From: MAG-120531 sp002378585
GTDB lineage: Bacteria > Bacteroidota > Bacteroidia > Flavobacteriales > Flavobacteriaceae
Assembly: GCA_937890575.1 (NCBI GenBank)
Contig: CALADZ010000072.1
Span: 1-43,795, forward strand
Reading direction: 5' to 3'
Length of the DNA: 43,795 bases
Numbering within the stretch: the first letter of the stretch is position 1; each line of letters begins with the position of its first letter. Below are positions 23,187 to 31,962 of the stretch, one piece after another. Made by a program: the position numbers and the translations under genes. The notes below the pieces were generated by a model. That model did no database searches, was not told the DNA's origin, and saw nothing but the letters and a program-made list of their open reading frames with translations.

Positions 23187-24470
23187 ATGTCTGGAAAAGC
23201 AATATTAGAATACGAAGGGAATCGCTATGAATTACCTGTTATTCAGGGGAGTGAAAATGAACTAGCGATTGACATCAAAAATTTGAGGAGTCAATCAGGA
23301 ATGATTACCCTAGATCCAGGCTATAAAAACACGGGTTCTTGTGAAAGTGCTATTACTTTTCTAGATGGTGAGCTTGGTATATTGAGATATCGCGGTTATG
23401 CGATTGAGGATTTAGCAGAGAAATCAAGCTTCCTCGAGGTGGTGTATTTGCTCATTTGGGGGGAACTTCCTACTCAAAGTCAACTAGAAAAATTTCATAA
23501 AGACATAGTTCAAGAGTCAATTGTGGATGAAGACATGAAGAAAATCCTCGATGGTTTTCCTAAGTCTGCACACCCTATGGGTGTTCTCTCCTCATTGACC
23601 AGTGCGTTGATCGCGTTCAATCCTCGTTTTGTCAATGTTAGTTCTGATGAAGAGATGTACGAAGCTATTGTGCGCATTGTAGCTAAATTCCCAGTCCTAG
23701 TGGCATGGACCTTGCGCAAACGCAAAGGACTTCCTTTGGACTATGGTGATGATACCTTGGGCTACGTGGAAAACATCCACAAAATGATGTTTAAAAAACC
23801 CAGTGGGGAGTACAAGAAGAATGACATCATCATTGATGCACTAGATAAGTTATTAATCTTACATGCAGACCACGAGCAGAACTGTTCCACTTCAACGGTT
23901 CGTATTGTAGGTTCCTCTCACGCAGGCTTATTTGCCTCCTTGTCAGCAGGAATATCCGCTTTGTGGGGTCCATTACACGGTGGAGCTAACCAAGCAGTCC
24001 TTGAAATGCTTGAGGCGATTCAAGCAGACGGTGGAGATACCAAAAAATACATGGCTAAAGCCAAAGATAAAAACGATCCTTTCCGTCTGATGGGATTTGG
24101 ACATAGAGTCTATAAAAATTTTGACCCCCGAGCTAAGATTATTAAAAAAGCAGCGGACGACGTTTTAGCCGACCTAGGAATTGATGACCCCATCCTGGCT
24201 ATTGCCAAAGGCTTGGAGCAAGAAGCCCTTCAGGATGAGTATTTCGTGTCCAGAAATTTATATCCAAACGTTGACTTTTATTCAGGTATTATCTACCGAG
24301 CTTTGGGTATCCCAACGGAGATGTTCACAGTTATGTTTGCCTTGGGAAGACTTCCTGGTTGGATTGCTCAGTGGAGAGAGATGAGACTAAATCAAGAGCC
24401 TATTGGTAGGCCAAGGCAAGTATATGTAGGTGAAACACTTAGGTCATTTACACCTATAGAAAATCGTTAA
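23187..24470 (+). CDS. gltA: Citrate synthase (type II)
   Basis: 427 residues, the hexameric type II length. Catalytic residues fall in GPLHGGANQ (His264), GFGHRVYKN (His306) and NVDFYSG (Asp363), almost the same numbering as E. coli GltA. Other family stretches are MITLDPGYKNTGSCESAITFLDGE and YRALGIPTEMFTVMFALGRLPGWIAQW. It condenses acetyl-CoA and oxaloacetate in the TCA cycle. It has its own promoter and a terminator directly after it. Confidence 0.98.
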   Translation: MSGKAILEYEGNRYELPVIQGSENELAIDIKNLRSQSGMITLDPGYKNTGSCESAITFLDGELGILRYRGYAIEDLAEKSSFLEVVYLLIWGELPTQSQLEKFHKDIVQESIVDEDMKKILDGFPKSAHPMGVLSSLTSALIAFNPRFVNVSSDEEMYEAIVRIVAKFPVLVAWTLRKRKGLPLDYGDDTLGYVENIHKMMFKKPSGEYKKNDIIIDALDKLLILHADHEQNCSTSTVRIVGSSHAGLFASLSAGISALWGPLHGGANQAVLEMLEAIQADGGDTKKYMAKAKDKNDPFRLMGFGHRVYKNFDPRAKIIKKAADDVLADLGIDDPILAIAKGLEQEALQDEYFVSRNLYPNVDFYSGIIYRALGIPTEMFTVMFALGRLPGWIAQWREMRLNQEPIGRPRQVYVGETLRSFTPIENR

Positions 24471-24475
24471 TCTAT

Positions 24476-24501
24476 AAACCCTGATTATTCAGGGTTTTTT
24501 T
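24476..24501 (+). terminator. Intrinsic terminator after gltA, abutting the next start codon
   Basis: Stem AAACCCTGA (24476-24484) with TCAGGGTTT (24489-24497), loop TTAT, then T residues to 24501. The next ATG is at 24505, only 3 nt later, so the hairpin also occupies the ribosome-binding region of that gene. Confidence 0.85.
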
Positions 24502-24504
24502 ATT

Positions 24505-25425
24505 ATGTATTTGACACTCCACATACACAACGAGACCGATCAGTTAAAGTCTGTGATCTTGGGCATTGCTCAAGGCCAAGGCCCGCCACCTACAGTAGAT
24601 AATGCGTATGATCCCAACTCGTTGATGCATATAAAGGCCGGAAGTTACCCGTCAGAAGCTGAAATGGTAGCTGAGATAGAGGGTCTTGCTGAAGTATTTG
24701 CAAGGCATGGTGTCAACGTATTTCGTCCTGATTTAATCCCTGATTGTAATCAGATATTTGCTCGAGATATCGCTTTTGTGGTGGAGGACAAATGGGTGCT
24801 TTCCAATATATTGCCTGATAGAGCAGAAGAAACTGATGCCATCCAATACCTGATCAAGCAGGCAGATCCAGGGTGTATTATAGTTCCTCCCGAACAGGTG
24901 CATATCGAGGGGGGGGATGTGATGCCTTGGAATGAGTATTTATTTGTGGGCGTTTACCTTAAGCCGGATTATAAAAATAAAATCACCGCTAGAACTAATG
25001 CTGCTGCGGTAGATTTTTTAGCGAAATTATTTCCCCATAAAAAAGTGAGAGCCTTTGAGTTGGAGAAATCCAACACGGATCCCTATGCCAATGCGCTTCA
25101 CCTGGACTGTTGTTTTCAGCCTATAGGTCGTGATATGGCACTTATTTATCCGCCTGGGTTTACGCATCCCGAAGATGTCGCTTGGATTAGGTCTTTTTTT
25201 GGACCAGATCGCGTATTTGAGATCAACAAAGAGGAATTGGTTATGATGGGATGTAATGTATTTTCCATAAGTCCCCGGGTAGTTGTCTCAGAATCCCGAT
25301 TGGGGAGAATTAATACCTGGATGAGGTCCATGGGACTGAACGTAGAAGAAGTATCCTATAAAGAAATTGCTAAACAGGGCGGGATGTTGCGGTGCAGTAC
25401 CCTGCCATTACATCGAATCAAATGA
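24505..25425 (+). CDS. Amidinotransferase / dimethylarginine dimethylaminohydrolase-family protein
   Basis: 306 residues of the guanidino-group-modifying (GME) superfamily, which includes arginine deiminase, DDAH and amidinotransferases. Expected catalytic elements are visible: FARDIAFV (Asp88), the HIEGGDVM motif (133-140), ALHLDCCF (His199) and the nucleophile in MLRCSTLPL (Cys297). The N-terminal LTLHIHNETDQLKSVILG supports the ATG at 24505. It overlaps the next GME gene by 4 nt (ATGA), so the two are probably coupled. Substrate is unknown; arginine, citrulline or methylated arginine derivatives are possible. No promoter motif is seen in the short gap after gltA, so read-through past the hairpin may be needed. 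Confidence 0.85.
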   Translation: MYLTLHIHNETDQLKSVILGIAQGQGPPPTVDNAYDPNSLMHIKAGSYPSEAEMVAEIEGLAEVFARHGVNVFRPDLIPDCNQIFARDIAFVVEDKWVLSNILPDRAEETDAIQYLIKQADPGCIIVPPEQVHIEGGDVMPWNEYLFVGVYLKPDYKNKITARTNAAAVDFLAKLFPHKKVRAFELEKSNTDPYANALHLDCCFQPIGRDMALIYPPGFTHPEDVAWIRSFFGPDRVFEINKEELVMMGCNVFSISPRVVVSESRLGRINTWMRSMGLNVEEVSYKEIAKQGGMLRCSTLPLHRIK

Positions 25426-26366
25426 GTCAACAAACCACCCATGCGCTATTGATGGTGCGCCCCAGTCAATTTAGGTCAAATGAGCAAACAGCTCAGGATA
25501 ATTATTTTCAACATCAGGATGTTGATGAGTCTAATAATTTACTGGAATTGGCCCAAAGAGAATTTGACAACTTTGTCGCTCTATTGCGTGAACATGGAGT
25601 TCAGGTGGTTGTGGTACAGGCAGATCAAGAAAAGGATACACCGGACGCACATTTTCCAAATAATTGGATCAGTACTCATCCAGATCGAAGGATTGCTATT
25701 TATCCCATGAAAGCCCCTAACAGACGGGAGGAGCGTTCAGACAGTGTTTTAGAAGCGATCGAAGCGGCAGGATTTTTCATTGAAGAAGTGTACGATTACT
25801 CAGAGGCTGCTTTGGACGGTATTTTTTTAGAAGGCACAGGTTCCATGGTGTTGGATCACCCCCACCAAAAAGCTTATGCCGCATTATCACAAAGAACTGA
25901 TGAGGATCTCTTTATTGAATTTTGTGAGGATTTCGAGTACACCCCAGTTATTTTTACGGCTAGTCAAACGGTAGGTGGTCAGCTCATACCCATTTACCAC
26001 ACCAATGTGATGCTCTGCGTGGGTAGTCAGGTAGCAGTAATCTGCAGCAGTGCAATCAAAGACAGTAAGGAAAGAAAGAATGTATGGCAACACCTAAAGT
26101 CCGATGGGTTGCAAATAATCGATATTACAGAGGCTCAAATGCATCAGTTTGCCGGTAATATGTTGGAGGTACGGGGCACTCACGGTCCCTTGATGGTGAT
26201 GAGTCAGTCTGCTCTAAAGAGTCTTACACCAAATCAAGTACGCATCATCGAAGAGTCATGTGTGATTGTTGCCCCTGATCTAACCACTATAGAAACTTAT
26301 GGAGGTGGAAGTGCTCGGTGTATGCTGGCAGAGATATTTTTACCACAATCAATGCGGATCGCTTAA
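25422..26366 (+). CDS. ctlX: Citrulline-utilisation hydrolase CtlX-like protein (GME superfamily)
   Basis: 314 residues from ATG 25422, which overlaps the upstream stop (ATGA). A further ATG at 25392 would give ten extra residues within the upstream gene and is less likely. Family-type stretches are HALLMVRPSQFRSNEQT, DAHFPNNWISTHPD, IFLEGTGSMVLDHP, IYHTNVMLCVG and TIETYGGGSARCMLAEIF with the probable nucleophile Cys300. These resemble the CtlX/arginine-deiminase-related group common in Flavobacteriia. It forms a two-gene unit with the preceding GME protein and ends just before the argS promoter element. The exact reaction is not certain. Confidence 0.75.
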   Translation: MSQQTTHALLMVRPSQFRSNEQTAQDNYFQHQDVDESNNLLELAQREFDNFVALLREHGVQVVVVQADQEKDTPDAHFPNNWISTHPDRRIAIYPMKAPNRREERSDSVLEAIEAAGFFIEEVYDYSEAALDGIFLEGTGSMVLDHPHQKAYAALSQRTDEDLFIEFCEDFEYTPVIFTASQTVGGQLIPIYHTNVMLCVGSQVAVICSSAIKDSKERKNVWQHLKSDGLQIIDITEAQMHQFAGNMLEVRGTHGPLMVMSQSALKSLTPNQVRIIEESCVIVAPDLTTIETYGGGSARCMLAEIFLPQSMRIA

Positions 26367-26387
26367 GGGAATAGCGCGAAAATAACT

Positions 26388-26395
26388 TATTTTTG
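26388..26395 (+). promoter_or_regulatory. -7 element of the argS promoter
   Basis: TATTTTTG is a perfect TAnnTTTG match, 19 nt before ATG 26415 and just after the ctlX stop. No -33 TTTG at the expected place. Confidence 0.45.
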
Positions 26396-26414
26396 CGCCT
26401 TTAATGCCCTTGAA

Positions 26415-28178
26415 ATGCACTTTGAAAAACATTTAGAAAACGTATTGATTCAGGCGGTGGAAAAGCGTTATGGGGTTATTTTACCTCAGATCGACTTACA
26501 GCCAACCAAAAAAGAATTTGCCGGTCAAATTACTGTGGTCGTTTTCTCAATGATGCGCCATATCAAAGGATCACCGGAACAGATAGGCCAAGATTTAGGG
26601 ACACATTTGGTAGAAACGCTTTCAGAAGTAGCTTCTTTTAACGTGGTTAAAGGGTTTTTAAACCTCGAGTTGTCTGACGAATATTGGATCGCTCAACTTT
26701 ACCAATCCGCATTAACTCCTTATCCATCAGGTTCCAGAGGTGCTCGATTGGTGGAATATTCATCTCCCAACACCAACAAGCCACTTCATTTAGGGCATGT
26801 GCGAAATAATCTTTTGGGCTATTCAGTGGCCAGGATTCTAGAAGCGGCTGGTTATCAGGTATACAAAACACAAATCATCAACGACCGAGGAATCCACATC
26901 TGCAAAAGTATGTTGGCGTGGAAATTATTTGGCGAGGGAGTCACCCCAGAATCATCCGGATTGAAAGGCGACAAGTTGGTCGGGAGGTATTATGTGGCTT
27001 TCGATCAAGCCTACAAAAAAGAAGTGGAGCAAGCCATCGCTCAAGGGCTTTCTGAAGAACAAGCGAAACAACAGGCACCGATACTCATCGCAGCTCAAGA
27101 AATGCTTCGTCAGTGGGAATCAGGAGATCCAGAAGTTGTGGCCCTTTGGAAGATGATGAACTCATGGGTTTACAGTGGTTTTGAGCAAACCTACCAACAG
27201 TTAGGCGTTTCTTTTGACAAGTATTATTACGAAAGTGACACTTATTTGTTGGGCAAAGAAGTCGTTGAACAAGGGCTTAGTCAAGGTGTGTTTTTCAGAA
27301 AACCCGATGGAAGTGTTTGGATCGATCTCACCGCAGATGGGTTGGATGAAAAGATATTGCTGCGCTCTGACGGCACCTCGGTGTATATGACTCAGGACCT
27401 AGGTACTGCACTGCAAAGAGCGGTTGACTTTCCTGATGTAGGCGGTATGGTATACACCGTGGGTAACGAACAGGATTACCACTTTAAAGTGCTCTTTCTC
27501 ATTCTTAAGAAACTCGGTTATCACTGGGCAGATGACTTGTATCACCTAAGTTATGGTATGGTTGACCTACCTTCTGGAAAAATGAAGAGCAGGGAAGGTA
27601 CCGTTGTCGATGCAGATGATTTGATTTCCGATATGTCGCAAACAGCTCAGAGCCTAGCTGATGAGTTGGGTAAACTTGAGGGGATGGATCAGCCACAAAA
27701 AGACCAGTTGTATCACAGCATCGGAATGGGAGCCCTCAAATATTATTTACTCAAGGTAGATCCCAAAAAACGCATTTTGTTTGATCCAAATGAATCGGTT
27801 GATTTTCAAGGAAATACAGGTCCATTTATCCAATATACCTACGCGCGCATTCAGTCGATTTTGCGCAAGGTGACTGAACCGATGGATCAACCGATTTACG
27901 GCATAAAACTCTCAGAAAAAGAGGTTTCCCTATTGGTTTGGATTCATGGATATTCGAATGTTATAGATCATGCGGCAGCTCAGTACTCACCTGCGCTTTT
28001 GGCCAATTACCTCTATGAAGGAGTCAAGGGGTTTAATTCCCTATACCAAAATTTACCCATTCTAGCGGAGACAGATACTCCATTGAGGTTATTCAGGATT
28101 CAGTTGTGTGATGCGGTAGCTCAAAGGATTGAGCACGCTTTGAGCTTATTGGGTATCGATGCCCCACAAAGAATGTAA
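26415..28178 (+). CDS. argS: Arginyl-tRNA synthetase
   Basis: 587 residues, class I synthetase. The HIGH signature is seen in SSPNTNKPLHLGHVRNN (His125-His128), the KMSKS-like loop in PSGKMKSREGTVVDADDL, and the ArgRS C-terminal anticodon domain from about residue 460 with FIQYTYARIQSILRK. The N-terminal additional domain (residues 1-105) is present. It charges tRNA-Arg. It follows the two guanidino-modifying enzymes, a physical grouping of arginine-related genes, but has its own promoter element. ffh starts 30 nt downstream. Confidence 0.97.
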   Translation: MHFEKHLENVLIQAVEKRYGVILPQIDLQPTKKEFAGQITVVVFSMMRHIKGSPEQIGQDLGTHLVETLSEVASFNVVKGFLNLELSDEYWIAQLYQSALTPYPSGSRGARLVEYSSPNTNKPLHLGHVRNNLLGYSVARILEAAGYQVYKTQIINDRGIHICKSMLAWKLFGEGVTPESSGLKGDKLVGRYYVAFDQAYKKEVEQAIAQGLSEEQAKQQAPILIAAQEMLRQWESGDPEVVALWKMMNSWVYSGFEQTYQQLGVSFDKYYYESDTYLLGKEVVEQGLSQGVFFRKPDGSVWIDLTADGLDEKILLRSDGTSVYMTQDLGTALQRAVDFPDVGGMVYTVGNEQDYHFKVLFLILKKLGYHWADDLYHLSYGMVDLPSGKMKSREGTVVDADDLISDMSQTAQSLADELGKLEGMDQPQKDQLYHSIGMGALKYYLLKVDPKKRILFDPNESVDFQGNTGPFIQYTYARIQSILRKVTEPMDQPIYGIKLSEKEVSLLVWIHGYSNVIDHAAAQYSPALLANYLYEGVKGFNSLYQNLPILAETDTPLRLFRIQLCDAVAQRIEHALSLLGIDAPQRM

Positions 28179-28208
28179 AGCAGATGATGAACTTAAAGGA
28201 AATTATTT

Positions 28209-29567
28209 ATGTTTGATCAGTTAAGCGATAAATTAGATAGAGCCCTACACGTGCTCAAAGGACGTGGGCAGATTACGGAAATAAACGTAGCTGAAACGCT
28301 CAAGGAAGTTAGGAGAGCGTTGCTGGATGCTGACGTAAACTACAAAATCGCCAAGGACTTTACTCAGTCAGTCAAAGAAAAAGCACTGGGACAACAGGTG
28401 TTGACCAGTTTGCAGCCAGGTCAGTTGATGGTCAAAATCGTTAAAGATGAACTGACTGAGCTGATGGGTGGGTCTGCCCAAGAATTGACCTTAAGCGGAA
28501 GTCCTGCCGTAGTATTGTTGTCGGGTTTACAAGGTTCAGGTAAAACTACATTTGCCGGAAAGTTGGCGCTATACCTCAAAACCAAAAAATCTAAAAAGCC
28601 ACTTTTAGTGGGTTGTGACGTCTACCGTCCAGCAGCTATCGATCAGCTGCATATTTTGGGCGAACAAATTGGAGTAGCCGTTTATTCCAATAAGGATTCC
28701 AAGGATCCAGTAGCCATAGCCCAAGAGGGAATCGCGTACGCCAAAACGCATGGCCATAATGTGGTGATTGTTGATACCGCAGGACGTTTAGCGGTTGATC
28801 AGCAAATGATGGATGAGATTGCCTTGATTCATAAAAACACTACCCCCTCGGAAACACTATTTGTCGTGGATGCCATGACAGGTCAAGATGCAGTAAATAC
28901 GGCTAAAGCTTTTCATGATGTATTGCAGTTTGGTGGGGTAGTGCTCACTAAGTTAGATGGCGACACCCGAGGAGGGGCGGCTATTTCGATCAAGTCCGTA
29001 GTTAATAAACCGATTAAGTTTATCGGTACTGGTGAAAAAATGGAGGCCATTGATGTGTTCTACCCAGAACGAATGGCTGACCGAATCTTAGGTATGGGCG
29101 ATGTCATCTCTTTAGTTGAACGCGCCCAGGATCAGTTTGACCAAGAGCAAGCCCGAAAAATTCAAAAGAAGATTGCCAAAAATACGTTTGGCTTTGATGA
29201 TTTCTTGACGCAAATACAGCAAATCAAGAAAATGGGATCGATGAAGGACCTAATGGGGATGATTCCCGGTGTGGGAAAAGCATTGAAAGGTATTGACATT
29301 GATGATGATGCCTTTAAATATGTAGAGGCGATGATTCACTCGATGACTCCTATGGAACGTTCTCAGCCGCATAAAATCGATTTAAATCGCAAAAAGCGTA
29401 TTGCCAAGGGTAGTGGAAGAACCTTGGAAGAGGTTAATGCTTTGATGAAGCAATTTGAACAGATGAGTAAAATGATGAAGATGATGCAGGGTGGTGGTGC
29501 AAAAAAAATGATGCAAATGATGGGCGGTATGCCTCCGGGGTTTCCTGGAGCCATGGGTCCTAAATAA
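28209..29567 (+). CDS. ffh: Signal recognition particle protein Ffh
   Basis: 452 residues with N, G and M domains. The G domain carries GLQGSGKTTFAGKLA (106-120), VDTAGRLAVD, TKLDGDTRGGAA and FIGTGEKMEAIDVF. The methionine-rich M domain ends with MSKMMKMMQGGGAKKMMQMMGG, which binds signal sequences and 4.5S RNA. Ffh delivers nascent membrane proteins to SecY through FtsY. It lies between argS and folD (9 nt to folD) and is probably cotranscribed with them. Predicted RNA partner ffs was not found in the window. Confidence 0.98.
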   Translation: MFDQLSDKLDRALHVLKGRGQITEINVAETLKEVRRALLDADVNYKIAKDFTQSVKEKALGQQVLTSLQPGQLMVKIVKDELTELMGGSAQELTLSGSPAVVLLSGLQGSGKTTFAGKLALYLKTKKSKKPLLVGCDVYRPAAIDQLHILGEQIGVAVYSNKDSKDPVAIAQEGIAYAKTHGHNVVIVDTAGRLAVDQQMMDEIALIHKNTTPSETLFVVDAMTGQDAVNTAKAFHDVLQFGGVVLTKLDGDTRGGAAISIKSVVNKPIKFIGTGEKMEAIDVFYPERMADRILGMGDVISLVERAQDQFDQEQARKIQKKIAKNTFGFDDFLTQIQQIKKMGSMKDLMGMIPGVGKALKGIDIDDDAFKYVEAMIHSMTPMERSQPHKIDLNRKKRIAKGSGRTLEEVNALMKQFEQMSKMMKMMQGGGAKKMMQMMGGMPPGFPGAMGPK

Positions 29568-29576
29568 TTATAGATT

Positions 29577-30461
29577 ATGGTATTGTTAGAAGGACTTAAA
29601 ATCGCCAATCAGATCAAGGAGGAGATTGCGGAAACTGTGACCAAAATGAAAGAAGCTGGTCAAAAAGTACCTCATTTGGCAGCCGTTTTGGTGGGTGAAG
29701 ATGGGGCGAGCTTAACCTATGTTGGCAGCAAAGTGCGTTCTTGCCAAAAAATAGGATTTGAATCGACGTTGATTAAACTTCCCCAGGAGGTCACTGAAGA
29801 AGTTCTTTTAAAGCATATTGATGAATTAAACCGCCATCCTGAAATTGACGGATTTATTGTTCAATTGCCTTTGCCAAAACACATCGATGAACACAAAATC
29901 ATCATGGCTATAGACCCAGCCAAAGATGTGGATGGTTTTCACCCGGTGAATGTAGGGAAGATGTGTTTGGACTTAGAAACATTCCTACCAGCCACCCCAT
30001 ATGGAGTGATGGAGCTTTTGGAGCGGTATCAAATTTCGGTCTCTGGGAAACATGCCGTTGTTATCGGAAGAAGTCATATTGTAGGTCGTCCCATGAGTGT
30101 ACTGCTAAGTCGTAAAGGAATTTGGGCAGATGCGACAGTAACGTTGGCTCATTCGCGTACCAAGAACTTGAAAGAGTTACTCCTTCAAGCAGATGTGGTT
30201 GTTTCCGCCCTTGGGGTACCCCATTTTGTCAAAGGAGATATGATTAAAGAAGGGGCTGTAGTAGTTGATGTGGGTATTCACAGAATTCCAGATGCTCGTT
30301 TGCCAAAAGGGTATTACATCACAGGAGACGTTGATTTTGAAGAAGTCTCCAAGAAAGCTTCATACATCACACCAGTGCCTGGCGGTGTAGGAGCGATGAC
30401 GATCGCTATGTTGTTGAAAAACACCTTGATTGCTCGTGAACGGGCGATGACGAAAGCTTAA
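29577..30461 (+). CDS. folD: Bifunctional methylenetetrahydrofolate dehydrogenase / cyclohydrolase
   Basis: 294 residues. FolD motifs are LTYVGSKVRSCQKIGF (catalytic Tyr/Lys pair), VQLPLPKHID, PAKDVDGFHPVNVG, the NAD(P)-binding VIGRSHIVGRPM and the C-terminal YITPVPGGVGAMTIAMLLKNT. It oxidises methylene-THF and hydrolyses methenyl-THF to formyl-THF. It follows ffh by 9 nt. Its stop codon overlaps the stop of the convergent hydrolase gene by 4 nt, with no terminator between. Confidence 0.98.
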   Translation: MVLLEGLKIANQIKEEIAETVTKMKEAGQKVPHLAAVLVGEDGASLTYVGSKVRSCQKIGFESTLIKLPQEVTEEVLLKHIDELNRHPEIDGFIVQLPLPKHIDEHKIIMAIDPAKDVDGFHPVNVGKMCLDLETFLPATPYGVMELLERYQISVSGKHAVVIGRSHIVGRPMSVLLSRKGIWADATVTLAHSRTKNLKELLLQADVVVSALGVPHFVKGDMIKEGAVVVDVGIHRIPDARLPKGYYITGDVDFEEVSKKASYITPVPGGVGAMTIAMLLKNTLIARERAMTKA

Positions 30462-31303
30462 TTAATCTTGGTCATAAATCGACCGATGGCCTCGTTTATT
30501 TCTTTTTGATGCAGGGAATGACCATGTCCTTCTGTGGTAATCAGTTCAGCAGTCTTCCAATTTCGTGCTATTTTTTCAGCACTGGAGTAGGGCACGATTA
30601 AGTCTTTTTTGTCGTGTACTAACAGCCCTGGAATGGTATAAGATTTGCTGAATTCAGCCACCGAAAAATCATCAATTCGAAAATTAAAGTCTGATTTAAA
30701 CAATTCATCCAATCCGTTGAATACTTTTTTGTTGAGTTTAAGTATGGATTTGTACTGTTTCATGATGTTATTTAAATCAGCAGGAGCCCCAAGGACGACC
30801 AATCCTTTCAGGGATTCCGTGCCCCCTAAGTGTTGGTGATATAACAGCATCATTCCCCCCATGGAATGTCCAACAGCAAATTGAGGACGGAAACGCTCCA
30901 TCAATCCAGCCGCTATTTTTTGATAAAGCGGCACGTGAAGTACCTTTCCGGAAGATGCGCCATGAGCTGGTGCATCTAGGGCAATGATATGGTAATTCAA
31001 AGGACGAAGCACTTCGATTAACTTTCTCCATCTAAAGGCATTGCTTTCCCAACCATGAAATAAAAGTACGGTGGGCCCAGTACCTGGCCAGGTATAGGTT
31101 TGAATGGCCAATCCTTCTATTTCTACTAGCTCGGCAGTGGCTTTTTGTAAGAAAGCTTGTTGGTGTGGAAGAATTTTTCCTTTTCTGGGAGATACAAAAA
31201 GGGTAAATGCCTTTTGTACCACCCAAGGTTGCGCAATATAGGACAGGCTGTTAAAAAAACCTCCGTAGGCTAGAGGAAGTAACTTTTGGAGTGTTTTTTT
31301 CAT
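30458..31303 (-). CDS. Alpha/beta-hydrolase fold protein
   Basis: 281 residues. The oxyanion-type LLFHGWESNAFRWRKL (80-95), the nucleophile elbow AVGHSMGGMM (Ser147), an acid in VHDKKDLIVPY (Asp231 or Asp234) and a histidine in EGHGHSLHQ (His260 or His262) give a complete catalytic triad. The N-terminal 30 residues are hydrophobic but do not form a clear signal peptide. Substrate is unknown; many such proteins are esterases or peptidases. Its start overlaps the end of the upstream lipoprotein gene by 4 nt, so the two form an operon. Confidence 0.85.
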   Translation of the reverse strand: MKKTLQKLLPLAYGGFFNSLSYIAQPWVVQKAFTLFVSPRKGKILPHQQAFLQKATAELVEIEGLAIQTYTWPGTGPTVLLFHGWESNAFRWRKLIEVLRPLNYHIIALDAPAHGASSGKVLHVPLYQKIAAGLMERFRPQFAVGHSMGGMMLLYHQHLGGTESLKGLVVLGAPADLNNIMKQYKSILKLNKKVFNGLDELFKSDFNFRIDDFSVAEFSKSYTIPGLLVHDKKDLIVPYSSAEKIARNWKTAELITTEGHGHSLHQKEINEAIGRFMTKIN

Positions 31304-31848
31304 CGATCACCCCAGTTGATCATCAAGTGTTTGATCTGGGCGTTATCCGGAATTTGAAAGGCTTCAATAGATGCGTCGAGACTCCATCGGATATTTTCTG
31401 GCAATACTTCCCGATCAAAAGTCACGTATTCATCGACTCCTTTTAAGGTGACCATAACTGATTTTAGTGAGCCGGTCACCTTATCAATTTCATAGGCTTT
31501 CTTTAACTCAGCATAGGTGCTGCCTAAATGAATACCTTTAGAGGTGGTGTATCGCGTGTCCATCACACGGATGTGCTTGACGAGTTGAATACTGTCCTGG
31601 GTTGGGGTGATCGTCAATAAATGAGCCCCTCCTTTTTCATATATTTTAATCGGGTCGACAACTGCATCAGCTTCAAGAGCCACGGTATCTACAGCTACTG
31701 AATCTGCGGCAAATACAGTAAACAAACTATTGATGGGGGTTTCTTTATTGAGCAGTCCCACGCGTCCTACACCCATAGTGAATGGAGATTCCTGATTGCA
31801 CGAGGTGATTAGCGCAAAAAGACCGATCAGTACTATTCTTTTTTTCAT
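31300..31848 (-). CDS. Putative lipoprotein of unknown function
   Basis: 182 residues from ATG 31848, chosen because MKKRIVLIGLFALITSCNQE is a lipoprotein signal with lipobox cysteine 17; an ATG at 31878 would bury this signal behind ten extra residues. The mature part begins with GVGRVGLLNKETPINSLF, has an Ala/Val/Asp-rich stretch around 45-65, and a conserved-looking HIRVMDTRYTTSKGIHLGSTYAELKKAY. I do not recognise the family with confidence. The export signal places it at the periplasmic face or outer membrane. It is translationally coupled to the hydrolase that follows and is divergent from queE. Confidence 0.7.
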   Translation of the reverse strand: MKKRIVLIGLFALITSCNQESPFTMGVGRVGLLNKETPINSLFTVFAADSVAVDTVALEADAVVDPIKIYEKGGAHLLTITPTQDSIQLVKHIRVMDTRYTTSKGIHLGSTYAELKKAYEIDKVTGSLKSVMVTLKGVDEYVTFDREVLPENIRWSLDASIEAFQIPDNAQIKHLMINWGDR

Positions 31849-31865
31849 AGATAAATTCTCTGTTG

Positions 31866-31899
31866 CGAATGTAACCAATTTGTAGAAATCACCGTCAAA
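31866..31899 (-). promoter_or_regulatory. Candidate promoter of the lipoprotein-hydrolase operon
   Basis: On the minus strand TTTG (31899-31896), 22 nt, then TACATTCG (31873-31866), the same -7 variant as for the susC-like gene. The start would fall about 31860, with a leader of 10-15 nt. The spacer is slightly long. Confidence 0.4.
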
Positions 31900-31950
31900 T
31901 AACGGGGAAATCAGGGTGTATTTTTACTAGTCCTTTGCGGCCCAAAAGGT

Positions 31951-31958
31951 TATATTTG
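31951..31958 (+). promoter_or_regulatory. -7 element of the queE promoter, almost touching the start codon
   Basis: TATATTTG is a perfect match only 4 nt before ATG 31963. If used, the transcript would start at or within a few bases of the ATG, that is, leaderless or nearly so. No TTTG lies at the expected -33 distance. Confidence 0.45.
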
Positions 31959-31962
31959 CCCC

